DNA of 43,083 nucleotides, from NCBI RefSeq assembly GCF_016793705.1, contig NZ_JAEULO010000070.1:1-43083 (forward strand), given 5' to 3'. Every line of letters begins with the position of its first letter. Within the stretch, counting starts at the first letter, position 1. Below, piece by piece: positions 18,046 through 27,655 of the stretch. The notes under the pieces were generated by a model that did not search any database, had not been told where the DNA came from, and saw only the letters and a program-made list of their open reading frames with translations. Both the position numbers and the translations under genes were made by a program. This DNA comes from Tabrizicola sp. GTDB lineage: Bacteria > Pseudomonadota > Alphaproteobacteria > Rhodobacterales > Rhodobacteraceae.

Positions 18046-18744
18046 ATGGCAGAGGACATGCGGCACTGGACGGCGCGGGAGCGGCCTTCGGCGCGGGTCA
18101 TCGAGGGGCGCTTTGTGCGGCTGGAGCGGCTGGACCCCGCGCGGCATGGCGAGGGGCTTTACGAGGCTTCGGCGACAGGGGAGGCGGAACAGAAGTTCCG
18201 CTGGTTGCCCGAGGCGCCGCCGAGCGACCGGGAGAGTTTCCGGGCCTGGGTCGAGAAGGTGGCGGCGAGCGAGGACCCGCTGTTCTATGCGGTGATCGAC
18301 AAGGCCTCGGGTCAGGTCGCCGGGCGGCAGACGCTGATGCGGATCGATGCGGCCAACGGGGTGATCGAGATCGGCAATATCTACTGGGGGCCGCTGATGG
18401 CGCAGCGCCCGGCGGCGACCGAGGCGCTGTATCTGTTCGCAAAGCATGTGTTCGACGATCTGGGCTACCGGCGCTTCGAGTGGAAGTGCAACGACGACAA
18501 CCTGCCGTCGAAGAAGGCGGCGGCGCGGTTCGGATTCACCGCCGAGGGGGTGTTCCGGCAGCATCTGGTGGTGAAGGGGCTGAACCGGGATACGGCCTGG
18601 TTTTCCATCATCGACAAGGAATGGCCGGCGTTGCGGCAGGCCTATGAGGCCTGGCTTCAGCCTGCGAATTTCGACGCCGAGGGTCGGCAGAAGCGGCGGC
18701 TGGAGGAGTTTCGGTCCGAGTTCGGGGTGGAGGCCGGGGCCTGA
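18046..18744 (+). CDS. GNAT-family N-acetyltransferase (RimJ/RimL-like)
   Basis: Acetyl-CoA-dependent acetyltransferase of the Acetyltransf_3 group, 232 residues. The N-terminal strand VIEGRFVRLERLDPARH is the typical opening. The acetyl-CoA binding region follows IGNIYWGPLMAQRPAATEAL, and the C-terminal motif B region has RRFEWKCNDDNLPSKKAAARFGF, very characteristic of RimJ/RimL-like proteins, where a downstream asparagine and phenylalanine line the site. The ATG at 18046 is chosen because GAGGGGAGAG lies just upstream; earlier in-frame starts are not supported. The 195 bases before it (17851-18045) show no reading frame or RNA that I can support. The substrate, a protein N-terminus or small amine, is unknown. 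Confidence 0.85.
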   Translation: MAEDMRHWTARERPSARVIEGRFVRLERLDPARHGEGLYEASATGEAEQKFRWLPEAPPSDRESFRAWVEKVAASEDPLFYAVIDKASGQVAGRQTLMRIDAANGVIEIGNIYWGPLMAQRPAATEALYLFAKHVFDDLGYRRFEWKCNDDNLPSKKAAARFGFTAEGVFRQHLVVKGLNRDTAWFSIIDKEWPALRQAYEAWLQPANFDAEGRQKRRLEEFRSEFGVEAGA

Positions 18745-18748
18745 GGTC

Positions 18749-19654
18749 ATGAGTGCGGTGCAGGCGAGCGATCTGGGGCGGCCCTTGGAGGGCGCGCTCT
18801 GGATGATGGGGGCTGGGCTGTCCTTCGTGGGGGTGAACGGGATCGTCCGTTACCTGGGCACCGAATTGCCCGCAGCGCAGTCGGCGTTCATCCGGTTCGG
18901 GTTCGGCTTGCTGTTCCTTCTCCCGGCCCTTTGGGCGATGCGCGGGATGCGCTTCGCGCCGGGGGTGGGGCGGATGTTCCTCGGGCGCGGGGCCTTGCAT
19001 GTGGTGGCGGTGATCCTGTGGTTCTACGCCATGGCGCGGGTGCCGGTGGCGGAAATGGCGGCGATCGGATTCCTGGGGCCGGTGATGGTGCTGGTGATCG
19101 GCGGGCTCTTGCTGGGCGAAGGCCTGGGCGCGCGGCGGATCGCGGCGGTGCTGGTGGCGGTCGCGGGCGGGCTGATCGTGCTGCGGCCGGGGGTGCGGGA
19201 GCTGAGCCTCGGACATCTGTCGCAGCTGGGGGCGACGGTGTTCTTTTCCATGAGCTACATCATCGCCAAGCGGCTGAGCCGTGAGGCCCCGGCCTCGGTC
19301 ATCGTGGGGGTCCTGTCGGTGACGGTGACGCTGGGGCTTCTGCCGCTGGCGGTGGCGCAGTGGCAGCCGGTGCGCTGGGAACAGGTCGGCTGGCTGGCCT
19401 GCGTGGCGGGGCTGGCGACGCTGGGGCACTATGCGATGGCGCGGGCGTTCCGGGCGGCTCCGCTGGCCGTGACGCAGCCGGTGACCTTCCTGCAACTGAT
19501 CTGGGCGGCGCTGCTGGGCGCCCTGGCCTTCGGCGAGCCGGTGGAGCCCTGGGTCATGGCGGGGGGCGCGCTGATCATCCTGGCGATCAGCGCGAACACC
19601 TGGGCCGAGGCGCGACGTGAGCGGGTGGGGCTGGTGGCTGCGGACGATCTGTAG
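18749..19654 (+). CDS. EamA/RhaT-family DMT transporter
   Basis: Inner-membrane DMT-superfamily protein of 301 residues with about ten helices and two EamA repeats. Recognisable segments are the first helix WMMGAGLSFVGVNGIVRYLG, AIGFLGPVMVLVIGGLLLGE (end of repeat 1), and FLQLIWAALLGALAFGEPVEP (end of repeat 2), where the FGE motif is diagnostic. It begins four bases after the acetyltransferase stop with GAGG as the ribosome-binding sequence, so the two are probably co-transcribed. It belongs to a different subgroup from the EamA protein at 12738. Substrate unknown. Confidence 0.86.
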   Translation: MSAVQASDLGRPLEGALWMMGAGLSFVGVNGIVRYLGTELPAAQSAFIRFGFGLLFLLPALWAMRGMRFAPGVGRMFLGRGALHVVAVILWFYAMARVPVAEMAAIGFLGPVMVLVIGGLLLGEGLGARRIAAVLVAVAGGLIVLRPGVRELSLGHLSQLGATVFFSMSYIIAKRLSREAPASVIVGVLSVTVTLGLLPLAVAQWQPVRWEQVGWLACVAGLATLGHYAMARAFRAAPLAVTQPVTFLQLIWAALLGALAFGEPVEPWVMAGGALIILAISANTWAEARRERVGLVAADDL

Positions 19655-19755
19655 GGGCGTTGCGCCAGACGGCGGGGCCGCGAGCGGACTGGTGAGGGGG
19701 CGTTGAGGGCTTTTGCCTAGCTTCCCCCGCCGAGGCGTTCCCGCGGAGGTTCCTG

Positions 19756-22275
19756 ATGCCCGACGATACGACGATCCTGTCGCTGCCCCTGATCCTTCCG
19801 GCGCAGGCGCAGAAGCATGTCACCCACAACGAGGCGCTGGTGAAGCTGGACCTGATGGTGCAGCTGGCGGTGATCAACCGGACGCTGACCGCTCCGCCGC
19901 CGCTGCCGGTGATCGGCGACCGGCATATCGTGGCGGCGGGGGCGACGGGGAGCTGGATCGGGCAGGCCGGGCGGATCGCGATGTACACGCAGGCGGGGTG
20001 GCAGTTTACCCAACCCCTGCCGGGCTGGCAGGCCTATGTGATGGCGGAAAGCCAGATGGCCTTTTTCAATGGACTGACCTGGATCGCGCTGTCGGACGGG
20101 CCGTTCGCGGTGGGGCGGCTGGGGGTTTCCGCCACGCCGGATGCGACGAACCGGCTGGCGGTGTCCTCTCCCGCGACGCTTCTGAACCATGCGGGGTCGG
20201 GGCACCAGCTGAAGCTGAACAAGGCGGTGGGATCGGACACGGCGAGCCTTCTGTTCCAGACGGGGTTCGGCGGGCGGGCCGAGATGGGGACGGCGGGGTC
20301 GGATGACTTCAGCGTCAAGGTTTCGGCGGATGGCTCGGCCTGGTCGGTGGCGATGGTCGCAGGCGCCGCGACGGGCGAGGTGACGCTGCCGCAGCCGGTG
20401 CATCTGGGCGGGCAGGCGGTGGACCCTGCGGCGCCGGTGGACGGGACGCTTTGGCTGAACACGACGACGGGCGAAGTGAAGGTGCGGTCGGCCGGGGCCA
20501 CTCAGGTGGTGGGCGGCGGGGGCGGGGGCGTCAGCGATGGCGACAAGGGGGATATCTCGGTCGCGGGGTCGGGCACGGTCTGGACCATCGACGCGGGGGC
20601 GGTGTCCCTGGGCAAGCTCGCGGACGTGGCGACCGACAGCTTCCTGGGCCGCGACAGTGCGGGGACGGGGAGCCCCGAGGCACTGACGGTGGCGCAGGCG
20701 CGGGGCATCCTGAACGTGGCGGACGGGGCGACGGCGAACGCGGCGGATGCGGCGCTGCGCGATCGCGCGACGCATACCGGGACGCAGGGTGCCGCCACGA
20801 TCACCGGGCTGGCGGCGGTGGCGACGAGCGGGTCGGCGGCGGATCTGACGGCGGGCACCCTGCCTGCGGCACGGTTCGACGACACGGCGCACGGGTCGCG
20901 GGCCGGGGGCGGCTTGCACGCGGTGGCGACGGGCGCGGCTGCGGGGTTCATGGCGGCGGCGGACAAGGCCAAGCTGGATGCAATCAGCGGGACCAACACC
21001 GGAGACCGGACGATCACGCTGACGGGGGATGTCACGGGATCGGGCACGGGGTCGTTCGGGGCGACCATCGCGGCGGGTGCGGTGACGAACGTGAAGCTTG
21101 CCGATGTGGCATCGGGTACGATCAAGGGCCGGGTGACAGCGGGCACGGGGGCGCCGGAGGACCTGACGGGCATGCAGGCGACCGCGTTGCTGGATGTGTT
21201 CGATGCGGTGGCGAAGGGGCTGGCCCCTCCCTCGGGCGGGGGAACGGTGAACTTCCTGCGGGCGGACGGGAGCTGGGCGGCGCCTGCGGGCGGTGGCGGT
21301 GGCTCTCCGGGCGGGGCGAGCGGCGCGCTGCAATACAACAGCGCCGGGGCCTTCGCGGGGGCGGCGGATGTGGAGATCGAGGGGGGGCAGTTGCGGTTGA
21401 ACGCGGTGGCTTCTCCCGGCGTCCCGGCGGCGGGCGGGGTGAAGCTTTACGGGACCGACTATCTGGGCCCGACGCGGCTTGGCTTCCTGGGGCCGGACGG
21501 CAAGGTGCGGTTGCTCCAGAACGACCTGGGCGAGTTCAGCGTCCAGCGCTTCCAGCCTGCTGCCGGGTTGAACAGCCTGGTGGGCGAGAACAGTCTGAAC
21601 CTGACAGTGATGGGGACCGCCACCGCGGCGGCCACGGCGATCACCCGGCTGCATGTGATGAAGCCGCGACTGGATGTGCTGGTGACGACGGCCTCGGCGA
21701 CGGCGATTGCGGGGATCAGGCCAAACGCCGCCGCAGCGGGCCGCCCGGTCCGGGTCGGGCGCGACGCGAACGCCCCCGGCGGCTTCCTTGTGCGCTTCGT
21801 CTGGGCGCCCGCGACGGGGGTGTCGAACGCCTCGCACCGGGCGTTCTGCGGGCTGGACGGGACGACGAACACGCCCACCGATGTCGAGCCATCGGGCAGC
21901 ACCAGCAACACCGGGATCGTCGGCATGGGCTGGGATGCGGCGGATGCCAACATCCAGATCATGCACAACGACACCTCTGGCACGGCCACGAAGATCGACC
22001 TGGGGTCGAGCTTCCCGGTGCCCTCGACCGACCGGGGCGAGGTCTACGAGGTGCAGCTTTACAGCCCGAACAGCCTGACGCAGTCGGTCAGCTACCGGGT
22101 GATCCGCTACGACACGTCCGACAACACGGTCCTGGCCGAGGCGACGGGCACGATCACCACCAATCTGCCGCCGGTCGGCACGCTGCTGGGGCCGCATATC
22201 CGCATGAGCGTGGGGGGCGTGTCCTCGGTCGTCGGCATTGCCTGCATGGGTATCCTGATCGGGAGGGAGTATTGA
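19756..22275 (+). CDS. DUF2793 phage/gene-transfer-agent-type fibre or spike protein
   Basis: An 839-residue modular protein. Residues 1-110 form a DUF2793 domain (ILPAQAQKHVTHNEALVKLD, then VIGDRHIVAAGATGSW and FNGLTWIAL). The middle is low-complexity, Gly/Ala/Thr-rich and fibre-like, with two copies of a tail-fibre type repeat, K-L-A-D-V-A-T/S followed by GR-N2-AGTG-SPE/APE-LT, at residues about 286 and 446, 160 residues apart. The last 300 residues are a globular domain with no catalytic motif I recognise, possibly carbohydrate-binding. From recollection of the literature, DUF2793-type proteins in Rhodobacteraceae include spike or fibre components of RcGTA-like particles. No capsid or tail genes are near. 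A small gene follows one base after the stop and probably encodes its partner or chaperone. Function is inferred. Confidence 0.8.
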   Translation: MPDDTTILSLPLILPAQAQKHVTHNEALVKLDLMVQLAVINRTLTAPPPLPVIGDRHIVAAGATGSWIGQAGRIAMYTQAGWQFTQPLPGWQAYVMAESQMAFFNGLTWIALSDGPFAVGRLGVSATPDATNRLAVSSPATLLNHAGSGHQLKLNKAVGSDTASLLFQTGFGGRAEMGTAGSDDFSVKVSADGSAWSVAMVAGAATGEVTLPQPVHLGGQAVDPAAPVDGTLWLNTTTGEVKVRSAGATQVVGGGGGGVSDGDKGDISVAGSGTVWTIDAGAVSLGKLADVATDSFLGRDSAGTGSPEALTVAQARGILNVADGATANAADAALRDRATHTGTQGAATITGLAAVATSGSAADLTAGTLPAARFDDTAHGSRAGGGLHAVATGAAAGFMAAADKAKLDAISGTNTGDRTITLTGDVTGSGTGSFGATIAAGAVTNVKLADVASGTIKGRVTAGTGAPEDLTGMQATALLDVFDAVAKGLAPPSGGGTVNFLRADGSWAAPAGGGGGSPGGASGALQYNSAGAFAGAADVEIEGGQLRLNAVASPGVPAAGGVKLYGTDYLGPTRLGFLGPDGKVRLLQNDLGEFSVQRFQPAAGLNSLVGENSLNLTVMGTATAAATAITRLHVMKPRLDVLVTTASATAIAGIRPNAAAAGRPVRVGRDANAPGGFLVRFVWAPATGVSNASHRAFCGLDGTTNTPTDVEPSGSTSNTGIVGMGWDAADANIQIMHNDTSGTATKIDLGSSFPVPSTDRGEVYEVQLYSPNSLTQSVSYRVIRYDTSDNTVLAEATGTITTNLPPVGTLLGPHIRMSVGGVSSVVGIACMGILIGREY

Positions 22276-22276
22276 G

Positions 22277-22648
22277 ATGAGGCTGCATGTCCTTTTCACC
22301 AAAGACGGCATCCCCGGCTGGATCGGCAGCGCCCCGCGCGCGGGCAGCGAGCCGGTCGAGGGGCTGACCATCGAGTTCCTGGCCGCGCATCGCCGGACGG
22401 CGAAGGGCAACTGGGTGGCGCGCGCGATCCCGGAGCCGGTGGCGCCCACGCCCGAGGAGATCGCGGCGGAAGCGGAGGCTGCATATGCGGCGGCGCTGGA
22501 GGCGCGCGACCAAGCCCTGCGCGAGGCGCTGGCCGCCGAGGCCGACCCGCAGTTCTTCCGCTGGCAGCGCGGCGAGGCGGAGAGGGAGGATTGGCTGGCC
22601 GCGGTCGCTGCCGTGAAGGCGCGGTTTCCGAAGCCGGAAAAGCCCTGA
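22277..22648 (+). CDS. Small protein downstream of the fibre gene (possible fibre-assembly partner)
   Basis: A 123-residue protein starting one base after the fibre gene stop, so clearly co-transcribed and probably translationally coupled (GGGAGGGAG lies upstream). The N-terminal 50 residues look like a small beta-rich domain (LHVLFTKDGIPGWIG). The rest is an Ala/Glu-rich helix, likely coiled-coil (PEEIAAEAEAAYAAALEARD), ending in a short basic tail. I do not recognise a named family. In phages, small proteins with a helical C-terminus encoded right after a fibre gene are often assembly chaperones, and that is the only basis for the suggestion. Confidence 0.7.
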   Translation: MRLHVLFTKDGIPGWIGSAPRAGSEPVEGLTIEFLAAHRRTAKGNWVARAIPEPVAPTPEEIAAEAEAAYAAALEARDQALREALAAEADPQFFRWQRGEAEREDWLAAVAAVKARFPKPEKP

Positions 22649-22768
22649 CAGTCCGGCGGCCGTCCGAAAGGGCGGGCCGTTTCAGTCGGCCCCGGCCAGT
22701 CGCGCATCGTTTGACAGCCCGGCGTGCCCTGCATAGACATGCCCTCGGCTTCACGGGAAGGCGGCACG

Positions 22769-24073
22769 ATGCGCATAGCGATGATCGGAACGGGATATGT
22801 CGGGCTGGTCTCGGGGGCGTGCTTTTCCGATTTCGGGCATGACGTGATCTGCGTCGACAAGGATGCCGGAAAGATCGAGCGGCTGCGGCGCGGCGAGGTG
22901 CCGATCTTTGAGCCGGGGCTGGAGGGGCTGATCGCCAAGAATGCGGCGGCGGGGCGGCTGTCTTTCACCACCGATCTGGTGGCGGCCGTCGACGGGGCCG
23001 ACGCGGTGTTCATCGCGGTCGGCACGCCGGTCCGGCGCGCCGATGGTCATGCCGACCTGAGCTATGTAATGGGGGCTGCGGAGGAAATCGGACGGGCGCT
23101 GACCGGCTATGCCGTCATCGTCACCAAGTCGACGGTCCCGGTCGGCACCAACCGCAAGGTGGCCGAGGCGGTCCGCGCCGCCAATCCGGCGGCAAGTTTC
23201 GATGTCGCCTCGAACCCGGAATTCCTGCGCGAGGGCGCGGCGATCGACGATTTCATGCATCCCGACCGGGTGGTGGTGGGGGTCGAGACGGTGCAGGCGC
23301 GCAAGGTGATGGCCGAGCTTTACCGCTCGCTGGCGCTGCGCGAGTTTCCGATGGTCTATACCGGGCTGGAAAGCGCCGAGATGATCAAATACGCGGCGAA
23401 CGCCTTCCTCGCGACCAAGATCACCTTCATCAACGAGATCGCCGCCCTGTGCGAGAAGGTGGGCGCCGACGTGAAGACGGTCGCGCGCGGCATCGGCATG
23501 GATGGGCGCATCGGCGACAAGTTCCTGCATGCAGGCCCCGGCTATGGCGGAAGCTGTTTTCCCAAGGATACCAAGGCCCTCGCGCGGATCGGGCAGGACC
23601 ATGCGGTGCCGATGCAGATCGTCGAGACGGTGATCAAGGTCAACGAGGAGGTGAAGCGGCGGATGATCGACAAGATCGTCGACCTCTGCGGCGGGTCGCT
23701 GCGCGACAAGACCATCGCCGTGCTGGGCGTGACCTTCAAGCCGAACACCGACGACATGCGTGATGCACCGTCGCTGACGATCATCCCGGCGCTGGTCGGC
23801 GCAGGGGCGCGGGTGCGGATCAGCGACCCGCAGGGCCGCCACGAGGGCGAGGCGCTGTTGCCCGGGGTGAAATGGATCGAGAACCCCTATCAGGCGGCGA
23901 ACGATGCCGACCTGCTGGTGCTTCTGACCGAATGGAACGAGTTCCGCGGCATCGACCTGGCCAAGATCGCCCGCAAGATGGCAGTGCCGCAGATGGCCGA
24001 CCTGCGCAACGTCTACGACCCGGCAGAAGTGCGCGAGGCGGGGTTCAAAGCTTACGTCGGTGTCGGACGCTGA
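22769..24073 (+). CDS. ugd: UDP-glucose 6-dehydrogenase
   Basis: NAD+-dependent double oxidation of UDP-glucose to UDP-glucuronate, a precursor for capsular and exopolysaccharide. The 434-residue length is normal. The N-terminal Rossmann motif is MRIAMIGTGYVGLVSGACFSDFG-like, followed by VIVTKSTVPVGT and NPEFLREGAAIDDF. The catalytic cysteine is Cys263 in GGSCFPKDTKAL, with the catalytic lysine in EMIKYAANAFLATKI. The second Rossmann domain starts at IAVLGVTFKPNTDDMR. The ATG at 22769 has GGGAAGGCGG upstream; an earlier in-frame ATG (22724) is unlikely. It shares the region with galE and a mutarotase-like gene. Confidence 0.96.
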   Translation: MRIAMIGTGYVGLVSGACFSDFGHDVICVDKDAGKIERLRRGEVPIFEPGLEGLIAKNAAAGRLSFTTDLVAAVDGADAVFIAVGTPVRRADGHADLSYVMGAAEEIGRALTGYAVIVTKSTVPVGTNRKVAEAVRAANPAASFDVASNPEFLREGAAIDDFMHPDRVVVGVETVQARKVMAELYRSLALREFPMVYTGLESAEMIKYAANAFLATKITFINEIAALCEKVGADVKTVARGIGMDGRIGDKFLHAGPGYGGSCFPKDTKALARIGQDHAVPMQIVETVIKVNEEVKRRMIDKIVDLCGGSLRDKTIAVLGVTFKPNTDDMRDAPSLTIIPALVGAGARVRISDPQGRHEGEALLPGVKWIENPYQAANDADLLVLLTEWNEFRGIDLAKIARKMAVPQMADLRNVYDPAEVREAGFKAYVGVGR

Positions 24074-24156
24074 GCACGGGCCGCCTCGGACAAGGCCGCA
24101 GTCTTCCTGTCGGACAGGCATCGTCAATCCTTCGGCTTTGCGGAAAATCGCGGTCA

Positions 24157-24171
24157 ATCGCCGCGATTGCG
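24157..24171. repeat. Short inverted repeat between ugd and the RTX gene
   Basis: Perfect 7-bp arms CAATCGC and GCGATTG around one base, inside the 175-bp gap 24074-24248. GATTGCG recurs at 24167 and 24177. It may be a protein-binding site; there is no U tract, so termination is less likely. The rest of the gap shows nothing I can name. Confidence 0.3.
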
Positions 24172-24248
24172 CCGTGATTGCGGCATCAGCCGACCCGCCC
24201 GCCCCGGCACCCTTGGCCTTGGGTAAATGGGTGTGACTGGGGCCGGAA

Positions 24249-26903
24249 GTGATCAGCTTTCAGGTTATGGAAACGTTCACGGCAGCGCCGCTGAACATGG
24301 TGTCGGGTATTTCGGATCTGGAGCTTGTGGTGCAGGAGGGGAGGACCCTCCTTTACACCGCGACGCGGGCCGGGGGCGGAGTGCTGGCGCTGGAGATCGA
24401 CGGCGCGATGGGGCTCGTCGACCAGGAGCTGATTGCGCCGGGACTGGCCCTGCCGGCCGAGGCCGAGATCGAGCGGGTGGTGATCAACGGCACGCCGCAT
24501 CTGATCGTCAGCGGGGCGAACCAGGCCGGGGTGCAGGCCTATGCCATCGCGGGCGACGGGTCGCTGGCCGCCGCAATGCAGCTGCCGGGCAGCCTGTCCG
24601 GCGCGCTGGCGGCGCAAAGCGTGGTGCAGGTCGGTGGGACGACCTATTTCTACGCCGCCCGGATGGGGGAAAGCACGATCCACTGCTATGCGGTCGCGAC
24701 CAACGGCAGTATGGTTCTGGTCGGCTCGCGGGTGATCGACGGGCCGCATAGCGGGGTCGACACCGCCGCGCTGACCCCGGTCACGGTGGGCGGGAACCGC
24801 TTTCTGGTCAGCCTGTCGCTGGAGGCCGACGTGGTCCGCGCCTTTCCGGTGGCGGCGAACGGGACGCTGGCGGCGCCGACGTTCATCGGCGCGCCGCAGG
24901 GGCTGGGGATTGCCGACCCCTCGGCGGTGAAAGTGGTCGAGTTGGCGGGGACGACCTATCTGCTGGTCGCCTCGGCGGGCTCGTCCTCGATCAGCGTGAT
25001 CGCCCTGGGGGCGGACGGGTCGATGCAGGTGGCCGACCATGTGATCGACACGCTGGATACCCGCTTTCAGGGCGTGCAGGCATTGGCGACGGCGCAGATC
25101 GGCGACCGGGTCTTCGTGATCGCGGGCGGCGGCGACGACGGGCTGACGGTGATGGTGCTGACGCCCGAGGGGCGGCTGCTGGACTGCGGGCAGATGCTGC
25201 AACTGCCGGGCCTGGCGCTGGACAACATCACCGCGATGACGGCACGGGCCATTGACGGGATGATCGAGCTGTTCGTCACCGGCGAGGGCACGGGGATCAC
25301 CCGGTTGCAGATCGACCCCGGCAGTCTGGCACCGATCCAGACGGGCGGGCCGGATGCGGCAGAGTTGTGCGGGACCTCCGGGGCCGACATGATCCTGGGC
25401 GGTGACGGGGATGAACTGGTGCAGGGTGGCGCGGGGTCCGACATCCTGGGCGACGGCGCGGGCTGCGATACGCTGTTCGGGGGCGCGGGCGACGATCTTT
25501 TCGTGCTGTCGGCAGATGGCAGTTATGACCGGATCGCCGATTTCCAGCTGGGGATCGACCGCATCGACCTGTCGCCCTGGGGTCCCATCCATTCGCTTGC
25601 CGCGCTGACCATCACCGCGACGGCGACCGGCGCTCTGATCGCCTGGGGCGACGAGGTGCTGGAACTGGTGACGCCGAACGGATTGCCGCTTCTGCCTGGC
25701 AGCTTCCGGGCGGGAGATTTCATCGGGCTCTGGCACGCGCTGCCCGCCGCGCCGGAGCTGCCGAACGCGGTCTTCGGCAGCAATCAGCCGGACCTGCTGC
25801 CCGGGACCGGGGCTGACGAGATGTTCGTGCTTTCCGCCGGGGCGGATACGATCCTGGGTGGGGACGGGTTCGACTGCATCGTGCTTTCGGGCGCGACCGC
25901 GGGGGTGCGGGTCAGCCTCGGCAGCTCGAACCTGGGCACCAATATTGCCAGCGGGCAGACCTATGTCTCGATCGAGGGGATCATCGGATCGGACTTTAGC
26001 GACCATCTGATCGGCAATGCCGGGGACAACCGGATCGAGGGGCGCGACGGCAATGACCGGCTGATCGGCGGCGCTGGCGCGGACAGCCTGTTCGGCGGTC
26101 TTGGCAACGATCTGCTTTACGGTGGCGCGGGCGCCGACTTGCTGGACGGCGGCCTCGGGAGGGACCGGGCAATCTACCGCGATGCGGCCACCGGGCTGGT
26201 GGCTGACCTTGAGCTTCCGGTGCGCAACAGCGGCGACGCGGCGGGCGACAGCTATGCGAGCATCGAGGATCTTGAAGGGACGGCGTTTTACGACACCCTT
26301 GGCGGCGATGCGCAGGCGAATGCGATCTACGGGCTGGACGGGAACGACCGCATTGAGGGGCGGCTGGGCAATGACAGCCTCTACGGCGGCGAGGGCGACG
26401 ACACGCTGTCGGGCGGCGAGGGGGCTGACCGGCTGGACGGCGGCAACGGCTTCGACATCGCCAGCTTCGAGACTGCGGCGACCGCGATCCGTCTTGATCT
26501 CCTGGCTGTGGCGTCGGCCACGGGTGAGGCGTCGGGCGACCAGTTCGTCTCGATCGAGGGGTTCCGGCTGGGCGAACTGGCCGACAGTTTCGCGGGCACC
26601 GACGTGACGGATCTGGTCTGGGGCGGGGCGGGCAATGACACGCTGACCGGGCGAGGCCGGAGCCGACTGGCTGTCGGGCGGCGCGGGCAACGACCTGCTT
26701 TACGGCGGGGATGGCGACGACACGCTGACGGGCGGGGCGGGGGCGGACCGGCTGGACGGCGGGTCTGGCCGGGACCGGGTGTCCTATGCCGATGCGGCCC
26801 AGGGGCTGAAGGTGGACCTCGCCACGCCCGCGCAGAACACCGGCGACGCGAAGGGCGATGTGCTGGTCGCGATCGAGGAGCTGGAGGGCTCGGCCTTCGA
26901 TGA
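24249..26903 (+). CDS. Beta-propeller/RTX calcium-binding secreted protein, N-terminal portion (frame broken near 26650)
   Basis: Large acidic, probably type I-secreted protein. Residues about 20-375 contain seven blocks of roughly 50 residues, each with a strand like [21 protein letters not shown] followed by a GxxG turn, which I read as a seven-bladed beta-propeller. From residue about 380 come RTX nonapeptides (GGxGxD) in clusters, interspersed with longer segments that each end in SIE. The reading frame is good up to [10 protein letters not shown]; then an extra G in the run 26649-26651 shifts it, and the last 80 or so residues become out-of-frame Arg/Gly-rich sequence. Removing one G restores GxGxD repeats without a gap into the fragment at 26779-27642 (about 1130 residues in total). 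The start is GTG at 24249 or ATG at 24267. There is no signal peptide, as expected for type I export. No exporter genes are nearby. Confidence 0.8.
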   Translation: MISFQVMETFTAAPLNMVSGISDLELVVQEGRTLLYTATRAGGGVLALEIDGAMGLVDQELIAPGLALPAEAEIERVVINGTPHLIVSGANQAGVQAYAIAGDGSLAAAMQLPGSLSGALAAQSVVQVGGTTYFYAARMGESTIHCYAVATNGSMVLVGSRVIDGPHSGVDTAALTPVTVGGNRFLVSLSLEADVVRAFPVAANGTLAAPTFIGAPQGLGIADPSAVKVVELAGTTYLLVASAGSSSISVIALGADGSMQVADHVIDTLDTRFQGVQALATAQIGDRVFVIAGGGDDGLTVMVLTPEGRLLDCGQMLQLPGLALDNITAMTARAIDGMIELFVTGEGTGITRLQIDPGSLAPIQTGGPDAAELCGTSGADMILGGDGDELVQGGAGSDILGDGAGCDTLFGGAGDDLFVLSADGSYDRIADFQLGIDRIDLSPWGPIHSLAALTITATATGALIAWGDEVLELVTPNGLPLLPGSFRAGDFIGLWHALPAAPELPNAVFGSNQPDLLPGTGADEMFVLSAGADTILGGDGFDCIVLSGATAGVRVSLGSSNLGTNIASGQTYVSIEGIIGSDFSDHLIGNAGDNRIEGRDGNDRLIGGAGADSLFGGLGNDLLYGGAGADLLDGGLGRDRAIYRDAATGLVADLELPVRNSGDAAGDSYASIEDLEGTAFYDTLGGDAQANAIYGLDGNDRIEGRLGNDSLYGGEGDDTLSGGEGADRLDGGNGFDIASFETAATAIRLDLLAVASATGEASGDQFVSIEGFRLGELADSFAGTDVTDLVWGGAGNDTLTGRGRSRLAVGRRGQRPALRRGWRRHADGRGGGGPAGRRVWPGPGVLCRCGPGAEGGPRHARAEHRRREGRCAGRDRGAGGLGLR

Positions 26904-27642
26904 CACGCTGGTGGGCAATTCGGCGGCGAACCTGATCCTGGGGCTGGGGGGCAACGACCTTCTGCCGGGCCGGGCGGGCAATGACACGCTTGTGGGCGGC
27001 GAGGGCGACGACACGCTGATGGGGGGCGCGGGGGCGGACCGGCTGGAGGGAGGGGCGGGGCTGGACCTTGCGTCCTATGCCGAGTCCGGGGCGCTGCGGG
27101 TCGATCTCGCCACGCCGGGGCTGTCGACCGGCGAGGCGAAGGGGGACGTTTTCGACGGGATCGAGGGGCTTCTGGGCGGCAAGGGCAACGACACGCTGCT
27201 GGGCGACGGGCAGGCGAACGTGCTGATCGGCGGTGCGGGGCAGGACCAGCTGGACGGGCGGGACGGTGACGACACGCTCTTCGGCGGCGATGGCAACGAC
27301 AGGCTCTGGGGCGGCGAGGGGAGCGACCGGCTGGAGGGCGGTGGAGGTGCCGACCGGCTGGACGGCGGGGCGGGCGACGACATCCTGACGGGTGGTCTGG
27401 GCGCCGACAGCTTCATCTTCAGCGGCGGAGCCGATCTGATCACCGACTTCACCGGCTTGCAGGACAAGCTGGTTCTGGACCTGCGGTTGTGGAGCGGGCC
27501 GCCGCCTGCCATGGCCGATCTTCTTGCGGGGGCTCAGGTGACGGAGATGGGACTGCACTTCGATTTCGGGCCGGGGAACACGCTGGACATCGCCGGGATT
27601 TTCGACGCAAACCTGCTTATGGGCGACATTCTGTTCGTGTGA
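26779..27642 (+). CDS. RTX protein C-terminal portion with type I secretion signal (continuation of the 24249 gene)
   Basis: The 287 visible residues consist of RTX repeats ([20 protein letters not shown] and similar) separated by two SYA-containing spacer segments also seen in the upstream fragment, then a C-terminal domain [17 protein letters not shown] ending with hydrophobic GDILFV. That ending is the typical uncleaved type I secretion signal of RTX proteins. In-frame repeat sequence extends upstream of the GTG at 26779 to about 26652, which shows this is not an independent gene but the other side of a one-base frameshift. If the extra G is real, this part would not be made efficiently and the product could not be exported. 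galE begins 14 bases after the stop. Confidence 0.75.
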   Translation: MSYADAAQGLKVDLATPAQNTGDAKGDVLVAIEELEGSAFDDTLVGNSAANLILGLGGNDLLPGRAGNDTLVGGEGDDTLMGGAGADRLEGGAGLDLASYAESGALRVDLATPGLSTGEAKGDVFDGIEGLLGGKGNDTLLGDGQANVLIGGAGQDQLDGRDGDDTLFGGDGNDRLWGGEGSDRLEGGGGADRLDGGAGDDILTGGLGADSFIFSGGADLITDFTGLQDKLVLDLRLWSGPPPAMADLLAGAQVTEMGLHFDFGPGNTLDIAGIFDANLLMGDILFV

Positions 27643-27655
27643 GAAGGCGGAACCG

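Noticed and set aside
19756-22648. Prophage remnant
   Set aside because: No integrase, capsid, terminase, lysis gene or attachment-site duplication is visible around the fibre cassette. Composition matches the host, so a domesticated or GTA-associated gene fits better.
24186-26690. Very long minus-strand open frame (834 residues) opposite the RTX gene
   Set aside because: It is antisense to a gene with clear repeat motifs. Its translation is Arg/Pro/His/Gln-rich without domains, the usual artefact of high-GC third positions.
25400-27400. Tandem DNA repeats that might suggest a CRISPR array or satellite
   Set aside because: The repetition is codon-level GGxGxD RTX coding sequence without constant repeats and unique spacers.
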